Below are positions 7,406 through 14,570 of a stretch of DNA of 21,820 nt, piece by piece; position 1 is the stretch's first letter; each line of letters starts with the position of its first letter. The position numbers and the translations under genes are program-made. Source of the DNA: an uncultured Brachyspira sp. (GTDB taxonomy: Bacteria > Spirochaetota > Brachyspiria > Brachyspirales > Brachyspiraceae); contig NZ_CASEGO010000106.1 of NCBI RefSeq assembly GCF_949287625.1, positions 1 to 21,820 of the forward strand, read 5' to 3'. The notes below the pieces were generated by a model. The model saw only the letters and a list, made by a program, of their open reading frames with translations. It was not told where the DNA came from and searched no databases.

Positions 7406-7804
7406 TTAAAAATCATCTTCATCATCTGTATAATCTTTTTTATTTTTACCGCTAAATAAATTAAATATAGATTTAAATATATTGATAATACTGAAATTAT
7501 TAGCAAATTCTCTAGTCATTAGATTGAAGTTATTAACACTGCCTGATATATTATTAATTACATCATGAATATTATCTAAAGTACCCTTAGCTTTACTTGC
7601 ACCTTCATCTGCCGTACTAGCTATACTATTAATTTTTTCACTAATAGATTCGATATTTTCTAAAATTCTGTCGAATCTATTAGTGAATCTAAAATAACCA
7701 GCAAGTAAAACAAAAAATATAGCCAACACCAATATAAGTGTAGCTATTGCTATAAAAGCTAAAGAGATAGCTATAACATTAATTTGAAATGTAATATCTT
7801 GCAT
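7406..7804 (-). CDS. DUF948-like single-pass membrane protein
   Basis: The 132-residue protein has a long hydrophobic helix (about residues 9-36). A heptad-like coiled coil follows, FDRILENIESISEKINSIAS then ADEGASKAKGTLDNIHDVIN, and the protein ends in a very acidic tail (DYTDDEDDF). This is the layout of small DUF948-type proteins often found beside YtxH proteins, as here, where the YtxH gene ends 9 bases upstream. The pair is common in Firmicutes and other bacteria, usually called general-stress proteins, but the molecular role is not established. Translation is probably coupled to the upstream gene. Confidence 0.7.
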   Translation of the reverse strand: MQDITFQINVIAISLAFIAIATLILVLAIFFVLLAGYFRFTNRFDRILENIESISEKINSIASTADEGASKAKGTLDNIHDVINNISGSVNNFNLMTREFANNFSIINIFKSIFNLFSGKNKKDYTDDEDDF

Positions 7805-7813
7805 AATTATTTA

Positions 7814-8077
7814 TTATTCTTCTGTTTCTTCAGCAGTTCTTTTTTTTCTTTTTTCAAAAAAATCATTAGTTTTTTCTTTACCTTTTTCTACTAATTCTGA
7901 AGTTTTTAAAACACTTCTATGATAAATATCATCTACTTTATATTTGATATTATCCATAGTTTCTTTAATATCTTCTCTAGTTTCTTCACCTGCTTTTGGA
8001 GCAAACAATACACCTAATGCTATTCCAGTAGATAGACCTAGCAAAAAAGAAAACATAGCTGATACTTCTTTAGACAT
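7814..8077 (-). CDS. YtxH domain-containing protein
   Basis: The 87-residue protein begins with the classic YtxH pattern: FLLGLSTGIALGVLFAPKAGEETR at about residues 11-34, a glycine-rich membrane helix ending in APKxGxETR. A charged amphipathic helix of about 50 residues follows, with a lysine-rich end. It should be membrane-bound. The start is secure, with AGGAGG at 8085-8090 (reverse strand) before the ATG. It is the first gene of the leftward cluster and is driven by the strong promoter at 8111-8139. Family function is poorly known. Confidence 0.85.
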   Translation of the reverse strand: MSKEVSAMFSFLLGLSTGIALGVLFAPKAGEETREDIKETMDNIKYKVDDIYHRSVLKTSELVEKGKEKTNDFFEKRKKRTAEETEE

Positions 8078-8110
8078 AATAATATCCTCCTAGTTACATA
8101 ACTTGTTTTA

Positions 8111-8139
8111 ATATTAAATTTAATTTACATTTTTGTCAA
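8111..8139 (-). promoter_or_regulatory. Promoter of the four-gene envelope cluster
   Basis: On the reverse strand, a perfect TTGACA (8139-8134) is followed by exactly 17 bases and TAATAT (8116-8111). It lies about 35 bases before the YtxH start codon. No other promoter of this quality occurs before the downstream genes, which are 9-21 bases apart, so all four are probably transcribed from here. Confidence 0.75.
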
Positions 8140-8200
8140 CCAAATAAAAGGTTTTATAATGTTTATTTTTATAAAACTGATAAATACAGAAATAGTGATA

Positions 8201-8228
8201 TTGTATTTTTGTATAAAAGTATTAATAT
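8201..8228 (+). promoter_or_regulatory. Promoter of the thioesterase gene
   Basis: TTGTAT (8201-8206), 16 bases and TAATAT (8223-8228) lie 40 bases before the start at 8269. It diverges from the promoter at 8111-8139. Confidence 0.45.
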
Positions 8229-8268
8229 GTAGTTTAAAATACAAAATAATATTATAAGAGGTTTTTTA

Positions 8269-8781
8269 ATGGAGTTAAAAGTATTAAATAAACAGAATAA
8301 TTCAAGAATGTGTCTTGTATGCGGATTTAAAAATGATTTAAGTTTGAAAGCTGAGTTTTATGAACTAGAAGATAAATCATTATGTGCTTTAGTAACATTT
8401 AAAGATGTTCATCAAGGCTATCCTTCAAGAGTTCATGGAGGAATACTAGCTGCTATTTTAGATGAAACTATAGGAAGAGCTATGATGCCTTATACAGGAG
8501 AAGATAAATGGGGCGTTACTATGACTCTTACTACAAAATATAAAAGACCAGTACCTATTAATGAACAAATTAGAATAATAGGAAAGATAACTTCAGGAGA
8601 CGGAAGGATATTTGAAGGCGAAGGACATATACTTCTTAATGATGATAAAGTTGCTGTAACGGCTAAGGGAACATATATATGTATGGGGCTTGAAAAAATA
8701 GCGGAAATGGATCCTGATAATGAAGAGGATTGGTTTGTTGAAAAAAAAGAAACTGATCCTAAAATTATTAATCTGCCTTGA
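8269..8781 (+). CDS. PaaI-type hotdog-fold thioesterase
   Basis: The 170-residue protein is a single hotdog domain of the PaaI/4HBT group. H56-G-G-I-L-A-A-I-L-D65-E66 is the family's active-site helix, in which the glycines and the acidic residue position and activate water on the thioester. Near the N-terminus M-C-L-V-C-G-F-K-N-D-L-S-L matches the CxxCGxxNxxGL leader found in many of these proteins. The core ends near residue 145 and is followed by an acidic tail (MDPDNEEDW) and a short basic end. It probably hydrolyses an acyl-CoA in the cytoplasm; the acyl group is not predictable. An AGAGG ribosome site precedes the start. Its nearest neighbours give no pathway hint. Confidence 0.85.
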   Translation: MELKVLNKQNNSRMCLVCGFKNDLSLKAEFYELEDKSLCALVTFKDVHQGYPSRVHGGILAAILDETIGRAMMPYTGEDKWGVTMTLTTKYKRPVPINEQIRIIGKITSGDGRIFEGEGHILLNDDKVAVTAKGTYICMGLEKIAEMDPDNEEDWFVEKKETDPKIINLP

Positions 8782-8924
8782 AGCATAATTTTGAATATCA
8801 ATTTAATTATATAGCTTATGAGATTTTTTGTATATTTATGAATTAATATTATTTTATAATGAAAATTCAATAAAATAATTTTTATACTTTTTAGGCGGGA
8901 AAAGTTTATGAAAATATTTTTTAT

Positions 8925-9281
8925 AAATTTATTCTAAATCCCCGCCCTCTAAATTTTTTTGTGTTTATTTGTGATAAGAATTCAATTTATTTTCATTGCT
9001 GAATGTGTAAAAAGGACGCCCACCCAAGCGTTTATTAAGTTTAGAAATTTATTTTAATTCCCCGCCCTTTAAATTTTTAGGCTTTACTCTGTTACAAGCA
9101 CTTCATTTATTTTTATTGCTGAATGTCTAAAAAGGACGCCCGCCCAAGCGTTTATTAAGTTTAGAAATTTATTTTAATTCCCCACCCTTTAAATTTTTAG
9201 GCTTTACTCTGTTATAAGCACTTAATTTATTTTTATTGCTGAATGTGTAAAAAGCACACCCACCCAAGCGTTTATTAAATT
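8925..9281. repeat. Three-copy 120-bp tandem repeat array
   Basis: The unit recurs with an exact 120-base period, in about three copies starting near 8925, 9045 and 9165. Landmarks in each copy are a C-rich CCCGCCCTTTAAATTTTT block (CCCACCC in copy 3), TTATTGCTGAATGT, and GACGCCCGCCCAAGCG. Copies 2 and 3 differ at only about eight positions over the 100 or so bases they share, while the front half of copy 1 is clearly more diverged. Similarity stops abruptly at about 9281. The C-rich blocks all lie on the plus strand, so the copies do not form hairpins with each other. Confidence 0.9.
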
Positions 9282-9402
9282 TGCGGGCTTTAACAGCACG
9301 CGGTGAGCAGAATTCTGATTTATAGTAAGTGAATAATTATTAACTAGCCTATTTATAGAGCGTCTTCAACGCGTGGTGAAATAAGTTTATAGATATAAAA
9401 AA

Positions 9403-9430
9403 CCTGCCTCATAGCTAACTACAAGACAGG
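9403..9430 (-). terminator. Terminator of the lipoprotein gene
   Basis: CCTGCCT (9403-9409) pairs with AGACAGG (9424-9430) with one mismatch around a 14-base loop. On the reverse strand the stem is followed by TTTTTT, and on the forward strand by CTTTTT, so it could act in both directions. It lies about 30 bases past the lipoprotein stop codon. Confidence 0.7.
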
Positions 9431-9461
9431 CTTTTTATAATATTGATTGATTTAATTTATA

Positions 9462-10343
9462 TTATTGCCAACCGCCACTAGTAGTGCCAAGTTTTAAAAT
9501 CAATTTGAAACCGTCTGTCGCTACATAGCTTATAGCATTATCAAGCATATATCCGCTATTGTTAAGTTTTACAGTGATTGTAAGTGTTGCTTGCTTATTA
9601 TTAGTATCTTTAACACCTTTAGCACTAAAGAAAAAACCTGTTCCTTTAGCTTGAGAAAAAATAGCACTTTCAGCATCACTAACATTATACGCATTATCTC
9701 CAGTAGCACTTGTACCTTTAGATGTAAATCCTGCAGTTTGATTTAGTTTAAACAGAGATAAATCAAATTTCAATGCAGGTGTTGTGCTTACAACTAGATT
9801 TCCTTTTCCTGCATCGCCGCTTTCTACATTTTTCATTGCTGTTTCTATATCATTTTGATCTATTATACCTATATTAGCAACATATAATGTACCATCAGAT
9901 GCAGCTGTTTTATTGTCTGATGTTCTTGTGAATAAGAATGTAAATGTATACTGATATACTTCTCCAACTGTTGCTGTTTTTACTTTTTCTATTCCTGATG
10001 CAGATAATTTTATTCCTATATCATTTGCTGTTGATGATACTGTAGAAGTTGTTAATTCAAAATCTGCAGGCTCTAATGATACTCCTCCTGATACAGCTGT
10101 AACTTTACTTATCTCAACTTTAGTCTCTTGTCCTGGATAACATTTAATTTTTCCTTCTTTTATTAAAGAAGGACTTTCTGATGAAGTTCCTATTGTTTTC
10201 TCTTCCCTTGTTCCATAAGAATCAATATTAACAGAAAATTCTCCTTGAGTTGGATTTGTAGGGGAATCATTCTTGCTTCCGCAGCTTACTGCAAAAATTA
10301 CTGCTGTGAGGCATAAAATAATTTTGATAACCGCTTTTTTCAT
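9462..10343 (-). CDS. Secreted lipoprotein of unknown function
   Basis: The 293-residue protein has a lipoprotein signal: KK, a hydrophobic core, and a lipobox A18-V-S-C21 after which G-S-K-N-D follows. C21 should be lipidated and the protein anchored in the inner or outer membrane. The mature part is rich in Ser, Thr, Lys and Gly with short beta-like strands (QATLTITVKLNNSGY, GFKLILKLG) and few aromatic residues, as in many spirochaete surface lipoproteins. I recognise no domain. The start is supported by AGGAGA just upstream. It is transcribed alone and diverges from the secreted-protein gene at 10896 across a 552-base region that holds a heptamer tract. Confidence 0.8.
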   Translation of the reverse strand: MKKAVIKIILCLTAVIFAVSCGSKNDSPTNPTQGEFSVNIDSYGTREEKTIGTSSESPSLIKEGKIKCYPGQETKVEISKVTAVSGGVSLEPADFELTTSTVSSTANDIGIKLSASGIEKVKTATVGEVYQYTFTFLFTRTSDNKTAASDGTLYVANIGIIDQNDIETAMKNVESGDAGKGNLVVSTTPALKFDLSLFKLNQTAGFTSKGTSATGDNAYNVSDAESAIFSQAKGTGFFFSAKGVKDTNNKQATLTITVKLNNSGYMLDNAISYVATDGFKLILKLGTTSGGWQ

Positions 10344-10578
10344 TTTGGCTTCTCCTTAAATATTTTTTATTTATAACAATTAAAGATTTTTTATCTTTAA
10401 TAAGTTATCAAAGATATAAAATGTATTTTGAGTAAAAATTAAAAAGGTATTAATTAGATTTTTTAATTTGTTAATTTGTTAATTTTCTTTATTTGTGCAA
10501 TGCGAAAAGAAATATGATGTATTATTAAGTTATATAGATTGTGTATTGATTTTTTTGATAGTTTAGTGAATAGTTATT

Positions 10579-10676
10579 GCTGTATGCTGTATGCTGTATG
10601 CTGTATGCTGTATGCTGTATGCTGTATGCTGTATGCTGTATGCTGTATGCTGTATGCTGTATGCTGTATGCTGTAT
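10579..10676. repeat. Heptanucleotide microsatellite (GCTGTAT) x14
   Basis: Fourteen perfect, uninterrupted copies of GCTGTAT span 98 bases. The tract lies 235 bases before the lipoprotein start and 219 before the secreted-protein start. Its period is not a multiple of three, and the repeat contains no stop codon in any of the six frames. Perfect short tandem repeats of this length usually change copy number by slippage. Confidence 0.97.
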
Positions 10677-10797
10677 ATGCATATTAATTATTCCCCCATC
10701 TAAATACATATTAAATTAATAAATAAAATTGTCAATATTTATTAAATAATATTTGTATTTTTTTACAATAAAAACTAATAAAATTATTGTTTTTTAT

Positions 10798-10828
10798 TTG
10801 AAACATAATAATATTAAAGATATATAAT
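10798..10828 (+). promoter_or_regulatory. Promoter of the large secreted-protein gene
   Basis: TTGAAA (10798-10803) is followed by TATATA at 17 bases (10821-10826), which overlaps a perfect TATAAT at 19 bases (10823-10828). It lies about 67 bases before the start codon at 10896. Confidence 0.5.
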
Positions 10829-10895
10829 TTTTCTTATGTTATTTTTACTTTTTTCCGATAAACTATTATAGTAGTATTTTTTAAGGTAATGACGT

Positions 10896-12278
10896 ATGAA
10901 ACATAGAATATTATTACTTTTATTTATAATTATCAGCTGTTCTAATATATTTGCCCAAGATGATAACTTTTTGGATACAATTATGTTGGATCAAATTAAA
11001 AGAGTTTATCCTAATGATAATGTGGTAGCTCCGTCTAGTTATGTTATCAGTATGAACTTTGATTTAAATAGATATAGATTAAATGAACCTATAACTATGG
11101 AAATAAAGATATACGCTAAAAAAGGAACTGTAAGTTTTACAAACTCTATTAATCCTTTCAATAATTATAGCTTTACAGTTTATGATAATTACAATAATCC
11201 AGTAGTATCATCAGATAATTATACTTTATGGAAATATAAAAACGAAAGAACTTTAGATTCTTCCAAAGACAGAGTGGTAACTCTTAATGAAGGAGAGAGT
11301 TTTTCATATTATATAGATTTAAACAATTGGTTTTATTTCAATAAGACTGGAAGATACAGAGTAGAATGCAGTTTTAACCCTATGCCTGAAATAAGCGATA
11401 ATTTTTCTATGAAAGCTGATACTGCTTATTTCACATTAGGAAGTGCCAGAACTTATAATGAACAGGGAAATACAGCTCAGTATAATGTTGTGACTAATAT
11501 TTCGCAGTTAGAACAATTCTCGCCTTACAGTGTTGTATCTAATACTTTATTTTCTATGAAAAATAGAGATTGGACTAATTATTTCAGATATATGCATATG
11601 CCTTCTATAATAAGTATAAGCCAAAGATATTATGAAGCATACAGAAGTAATTACAGCAATAGTTATCTTGAAGACTTTACCGATACTGGAGTACGACAAA
11701 AAGCCAGAACATTGAGCTTTGAATCATTTTTAAGAAATCAGTTTTCTGACAGCATAAGTGCTAATATGCTAAGAACTAATTTTGGAAATAACTTCTTAAA
11801 TAATTTAGAGATGGCTTATAAATCAAGTAATATAAGAGAGCTTGCCATAAGATTTGATATTCTTTATAGAACTTCTCTGCCTGAGGATAGAAAAGTATTA
11901 TTTGAAGAGTTCAAAAAATATTTGGCTTCAGCTTATGACAGACAGGTAAGAAATAGTTTTACAGCAGAACTTCAAAGAGATATAATAGCTACTAAAGATG
12001 CGAAATTAAAAAATCATTATACTGCTATTTTGAATATGATTAGAAATGAATATGATCCTGCTGTAAATTATACTCTTATCAACTATACTATCGATAAAAT
12101 AACAATTACTCAGGATTATGGTTTGCCTAGAGCAGAAATTGAAACAAGACTTTATCATAGATATTTTAATGCTGATACTGGAGATGTTTATGATCCTGTT
12201 GTAAGAAGAACTTTTATATTAAGACAGATGGGACAATATTGGTATATAGTTAATTATTATGATACTGTTGTAAATTAA
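10896..12278 (+). CDS. Large secreted protein of unknown function
   Basis: The 460-residue protein has a signal peptide (KHR, a hydrophobic run, probable cut after N-I-F-A20 before QDD). Residues about 45-180 are beta-rich and look like an Ig-like fold (RLNEPITMEIKIYAKKG, then GRYRVECSFNP). The middle (about 200-380) is helical, with many Arg, Tyr and Asn. The last 65 residues (ITQDYGLPRAEIETRLYHRYF, then RRTFILRQMGQYWYIVNYYDTV) form strands ending in Y-W-Y-I-V, as in the NTF2-like or other small alpha-beta domains that close many lipoproteins. I know no named family. It should be periplasmic or surface-located. A weak AAGG site precedes the ATG. A strong terminator follows, so it is monocistronic. 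Confidence 0.7.
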   Translation: MKHRILLLLFIIISCSNIFAQDDNFLDTIMLDQIKRVYPNDNVVAPSSYVISMNFDLNRYRLNEPITMEIKIYAKKGTVSFTNSINPFNNYSFTVYDNYNNPVVSSDNYTLWKYKNERTLDSSKDRVVTLNEGESFSYYIDLNNWFYFNKTGRYRVECSFNPMPEISDNFSMKADTAYFTLGSARTYNEQGNTAQYNVVTNISQLEQFSPYSVVSNTLFSMKNRDWTNYFRYMHMPSIISISQRYYEAYRSNYSNSYLEDFTDTGVRQKARTLSFESFLRNQFSDSISANMLRTNFGNNFLNNLEMAYKSSNIRELAIRFDILYRTSLPEDRKVLFEEFKKYLASAYDRQVRNSFTAELQRDIIATKDAKLKNHYTAILNMIRNEYDPAVNYTLINYTIDKITITQDYGLPRAEIETRLYHRYFNADTGDVYDPVVRRTFILRQMGQYWYIVNYYDTVVN

Positions 12279-12306
12279 AGAATATTTTATAAAGAAAATA
12301 ATTACA

Positions 12307-12347
12307 AAAAGAAGCAGTAATATTTTATTTCTGCTTCTTTTATTTTT
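12307..12347 (+). terminator. Rho-independent terminator after the secreted-protein gene
   Basis: AAAAGAAGCAG (12307-12317) pairs perfectly with CTGCTTCTTTT (12331-12341) around a 13-base loop and is followed by a T-rich tail. It lies about 30 bases past the stop codon. Confidence 0.88.
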
Positions 12348-12378
12348 CATATAATGTACTGTTTATGTAAAAATAATA

Positions 12379-12407
12379 TTGATTTTTTGTAAACTTTATG
12401 CTATCTT
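12379..12407 (+). promoter_or_regulatory. Possible promoter of the chemoreceptor gene
   Basis: TTGATT (12379-12384), 17 bases and TATCTT (12402-12407) would give a leader of about 20 bases before the ATG at 12434. I looked for a sigma-28-type flagellar promoter and saw none that was convincing. Confidence 0.4.
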
Positions 12408-12433
12408 AAAATTATTATTTGAGGATATTTATT

Positions 12434-14260
12434 ATGCTTAATAAGAAAAAGTTAGTTTTGATGATGAAATTTCTCATTCCATTTGCTGTATTATTAATAA
12501 TTATGTATTTTGTTATATCCTTTGTATATAGAAATATTTATATAAATTCATTTGTACAAAATAAAACATTTAAAGCTATAAGTATACATGATTTGATAGA
12601 AGCAAAATTAAGCAAAGTCAATAATGTAATTGATGTATTAGATTCTTATTTGCAGATTCCAAATCTTCCTTATGAATATTTCGGATATTCTGTAACAAAT
12701 ATATCAAAATTGAGTGATGACTATTTGAATATCTATTTTGGAGAAACAATTCCGTATTCAAAAGGCGGTATTTTTATAAATTCATTAGAACCTTTTTCAC
12801 TAGATTATGATCAGACTTCAAGAGGCTGGTATAAATCTGCTATAACTAATAATAGAAAGGTTTATATAACTGATCCTTATGTAGATTATGCTACAGATAA
12901 AATATGTATAACTTTTGCCAAAGCTGTATATACTAATAATAATCAATTAAAAGGAGTTGTCGCTATAGATTTCTCTAAAATGAATGATATAGTTCAAAAT
13001 GTTATTTATGAAGAAAATGTTAATTTAGTAACAGTAAATGGTATGTTTATTAATAATACAGATGAAAATAAAGTATTAAATGAAAATCAGAAAATATTTG
13101 ATGATGCTAATTTCCAGAATATAAGGACGTATATAGAAAATAGCGGAAATTACACTAATATATCTAAAAATAATTGGTATATAGTAAAAAATTTAAAAAC
13201 TGTACCTTGGAGTATAGTTCTTTATGGGGATTTATCATATGTAAAAGATCAATTATTCACACTTATGGTACTTTTACTTTTTGTTATGCTTGTTATTATG
13301 ATATTAGAAACATCACTTGTTATTGTAATAGTAAATCCTATTTCTTCTTCTTTGGAGGATGCAATAAAACATATAAAAATGATGAATGAAGGTTATTTTA
13401 ATAGTAAATTTGATGAGAAGATGCTTTCTAAAAGTGATCAAACAGCTGATCTATATAAAAACATAAAAAGTATGCAGGATAATATAGGAAAAATAGTTTA
13501 TAATCTAAAAGAAAATATAAATAACATAAATAGTTCTGTTGATACCATAACTTACGGCAGTAATAATCTATCTGACAGAACTATATCGCAGGCATCATCA
13601 TTAGAAGAATTATCAGCTTCTGCAGAGAGTTTATCAGTTTCTTTGAAAAATACTTCTAGTAATACAGAAAATGCTAAAAATATGAGTTTAGAAGTTTCCG
13701 ATTCTACTTTAACAGGGGTTAATGCAGTTAACATTATTGCAAATAATATGACAGAAATTTCTGATTCCAGCAAAAAAATATCAGAGATAACAAAACTTAT
13801 TCAGTCTATAGCATTTCAAACCAATATACTAGCTCTTAATGCCTCAGTTGAGGCAGCACGTGCAGGGGATCAGGGTAAAGGTTTTGCCGTTGTAGCAAGT
13901 GAGGTACGTTCTCTTGCCCAAACTGTTAATGAAGCTGCTAATAATATTACATCTATAGTAAATGAAAGTATTGATAAAATAAAACATGGTAATGAATCAG
14001 TTGCTCATTCTATAGAAATATTAAATAATATATCTTCATCTGCCAGAAATGTTGCTGATATTCTGACAGAAATAAGTACAACTGCTATTAAAGAACAAAA
14101 CAGTATAATGCAGATAAATGAGGCACTCAATTCATTAAACTCAATTACTCAGGAAAACTCATCTATAGCTCAGGATAGTGCTAATTCCAGTAATGAAGTA
14201 AAAACTATGACAGAAGATATAGTAAAAGATATAAACTACTTTAAGTTTGATTCTAAATAA
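12434..14260 (+). CDS. Methyl-accepting chemotaxis protein with a dCache sensor domain
   Basis: The 608-residue receptor has a first membrane helix (about 13-32), a periplasmic dCache domain (35-270) and a second helix (about 274-298). A HAMP-like linker and a long signalling coiled coil follow, with the conserved hairpin tip A460-FQTNILALNASVEAARAG then QGKGFAVVASEVRSLAQ. The tip binds CheA and CheW and controls flagellar rotation. In the sensor, Y125-x4-R130-x-W132 with Y149 and D179 matches the spacing of the amino-acid-binding motif of dCache receptors closely. The frame is open upstream to a TTG at 12419, but GAGGA at 12421-12425 is correctly spaced for the ATG at 12434. There is no C-terminal CheR/CheB pentapeptide. 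It is transcribed alone. Confidence 0.95.
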   Translation: MLNKKKLVLMMKFLIPFAVLLIIMYFVISFVYRNIYINSFVQNKTFKAISIHDLIEAKLSKVNNVIDVLDSYLQIPNLPYEYFGYSVTNISKLSDDYLNIYFGETIPYSKGGIFINSLEPFSLDYDQTSRGWYKSAITNNRKVYITDPYVDYATDKICITFAKAVYTNNNQLKGVVAIDFSKMNDIVQNVIYEENVNLVTVNGMFINNTDENKVLNENQKIFDDANFQNIRTYIENSGNYTNISKNNWYIVKNLKTVPWSIVLYGDLSYVKDQLFTLMVLLLFVMLVIMILETSLVIVIVNPISSSLEDAIKHIKMMNEGYFNSKFDEKMLSKSDQTADLYKNIKSMQDNIGKIVYNLKENINNINSSVDTITYGSNNLSDRTISQASSLEELSASAESLSVSLKNTSSNTENAKNMSLEVSDSTLTGVNAVNIIANNMTEISDSSKKISEITKLIQSIAFQTNILALNASVEAARAGDQGKGFAVVASEVRSLAQTVNEAANNITSIVNESIDKIKHGNESVAHSIEILNNISSSARNVADILTEISTTAIKEQNSIMQINEALNSLNSITQENSSIAQDSANSSNEVKTMTEDIVKDINYFKFDSK

Positions 14261-14282
14261 AACAAATTTATTTTTGAAGCTA

Positions 14283-14311
14283 TTGCAAAAAGACTAATTT
14301 TGTATTATAAT
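14283..14311 (+). promoter_or_regulatory. Promoter of rpmE and the methyltransferase gene
   Basis: TTGCAA (14283-14288), exactly 17 bases and a perfect TATAAT (14306-14311) lie about 50 bases before the rpmE start. This is one of the best -10 boxes in the window, as expected for a ribosomal protein gene. Confidence 0.7.
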
Positions 14312-14363
14312 ACATTTTCACTATACAATAATGATAATATTTTATTTTTAATGGAGAAGCAAA

Positions 14364-14567
14364 ATGAAAAAAGATATACACCCTCAGTACTTTGAAACAG
14401 ATGTAAACTGTGCCTGCGGAGCTAATTTTAAAATACATTCCGTACAAAAAAGTTTACACGTAGATATTTGTCATAACTGCCACCCTTTCTTTACAGGTAA
14501 GCAGAAAATTCTTGATACAGCTGGAAGAGTTGATAAATTTAAAAAACGTTATGGCTTAAAAAAATAA
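14364..14567 (+). CDS. rpmE: 50S ribosomal protein L31
   Basis: The 67-residue protein is a full-length L31: MKKDIHPQY at the start, then C16-A-C18-G, V-D-I-C36-H-N-C39-H-P-F-F-T-G-K-Q, and the end GRVDKFKKRYG. The four cysteines mark it as the zinc-binding (C+) type, which sits on the large subunit and bridges to the small one. A GGAG site precedes the ATG. The four intact zinc ligands contrast with the zinc-free YtiA-type paralogue, which is not in this window. The methyltransferase gene begins three bases after the stop codon. Confidence 0.98.
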   Translation: MKKDIHPQYFETDVNCACGANFKIHSVQKSLHVDICHNCHPFFTGKQKILDTAGRVDKFKKRYGLKK

Positions 14568-14570
14568 TTT

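Larger units (their letters stand above)
8782..9461. other. 680-base gene-free gap with tandem repeats
   Basis: No open frame of note exists on either strand; stops occur in every frame of the repeat unit. The gap holds a 120-bp tandem array (8925-9281). Before it lies a GGCGGG (8894-8899) able to pair with CCCGCC at 8941. After it come two related GC-rich scraps, CACGCGGTGA near 9297 and ACGCGTGGTGA near 9369. The lipoprotein gene's terminator is at the right end. These look like decayed copies of a dispersed intergenic repeat. Confidence 0.6.
10344..10895. other. 552-base divergent intergenic region
   Basis: This lies between two genes read outward. It contains an 8-bp hairpin (TTAAAGAT 10380-10387 with ATCTTTAA 10393-10400), the heptamer tract (10579-10676) and a promoter for the rightward gene (10798-10828). 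I could not settle on a promoter for the leftward lipoprotein gene. No convincing gene is present. Confidence 0.6.

Noticed and set aside
8490..8870. Reverse-strand open frame of 126 codons over the thioesterase gene
   Set aside because: It is the shadow of a clear hotdog-domain gene, has no recognisable domain and runs into AT-rich intergenic DNA.
8925..9281. The 120-bp repeats as a CRISPR array
   Set aside because: The whole 120-base period is conserved, with no short repeat alternating with unique spacers, and no cas genes are present.
8925..9281. The 120-bp repeats (40 codons) as a repeat protein gene
   Set aside because: Stop codons occur in all six frames of the unit.
12419..12433. 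TTG at 12419 as the start of the chemoreceptor
   Set aside because: The GAGGA ribosome site lies between it and the ATG at 12434 and fits only the latter.
13174..13389. Forward open frame inside the chemoreceptor gene
   Set aside because: It overlaps the second membrane helix of the receptor in another frame, giving a Phe/Tyr/Cys-rich product typical of a shadow frame.
14255..14273. AAATAAA/TTTATTT hairpin after the chemoreceptor gene as a terminator
   Set aside because: The stem is AT-only, overlaps the stop codon and is expected by chance in such AT-rich DNA.
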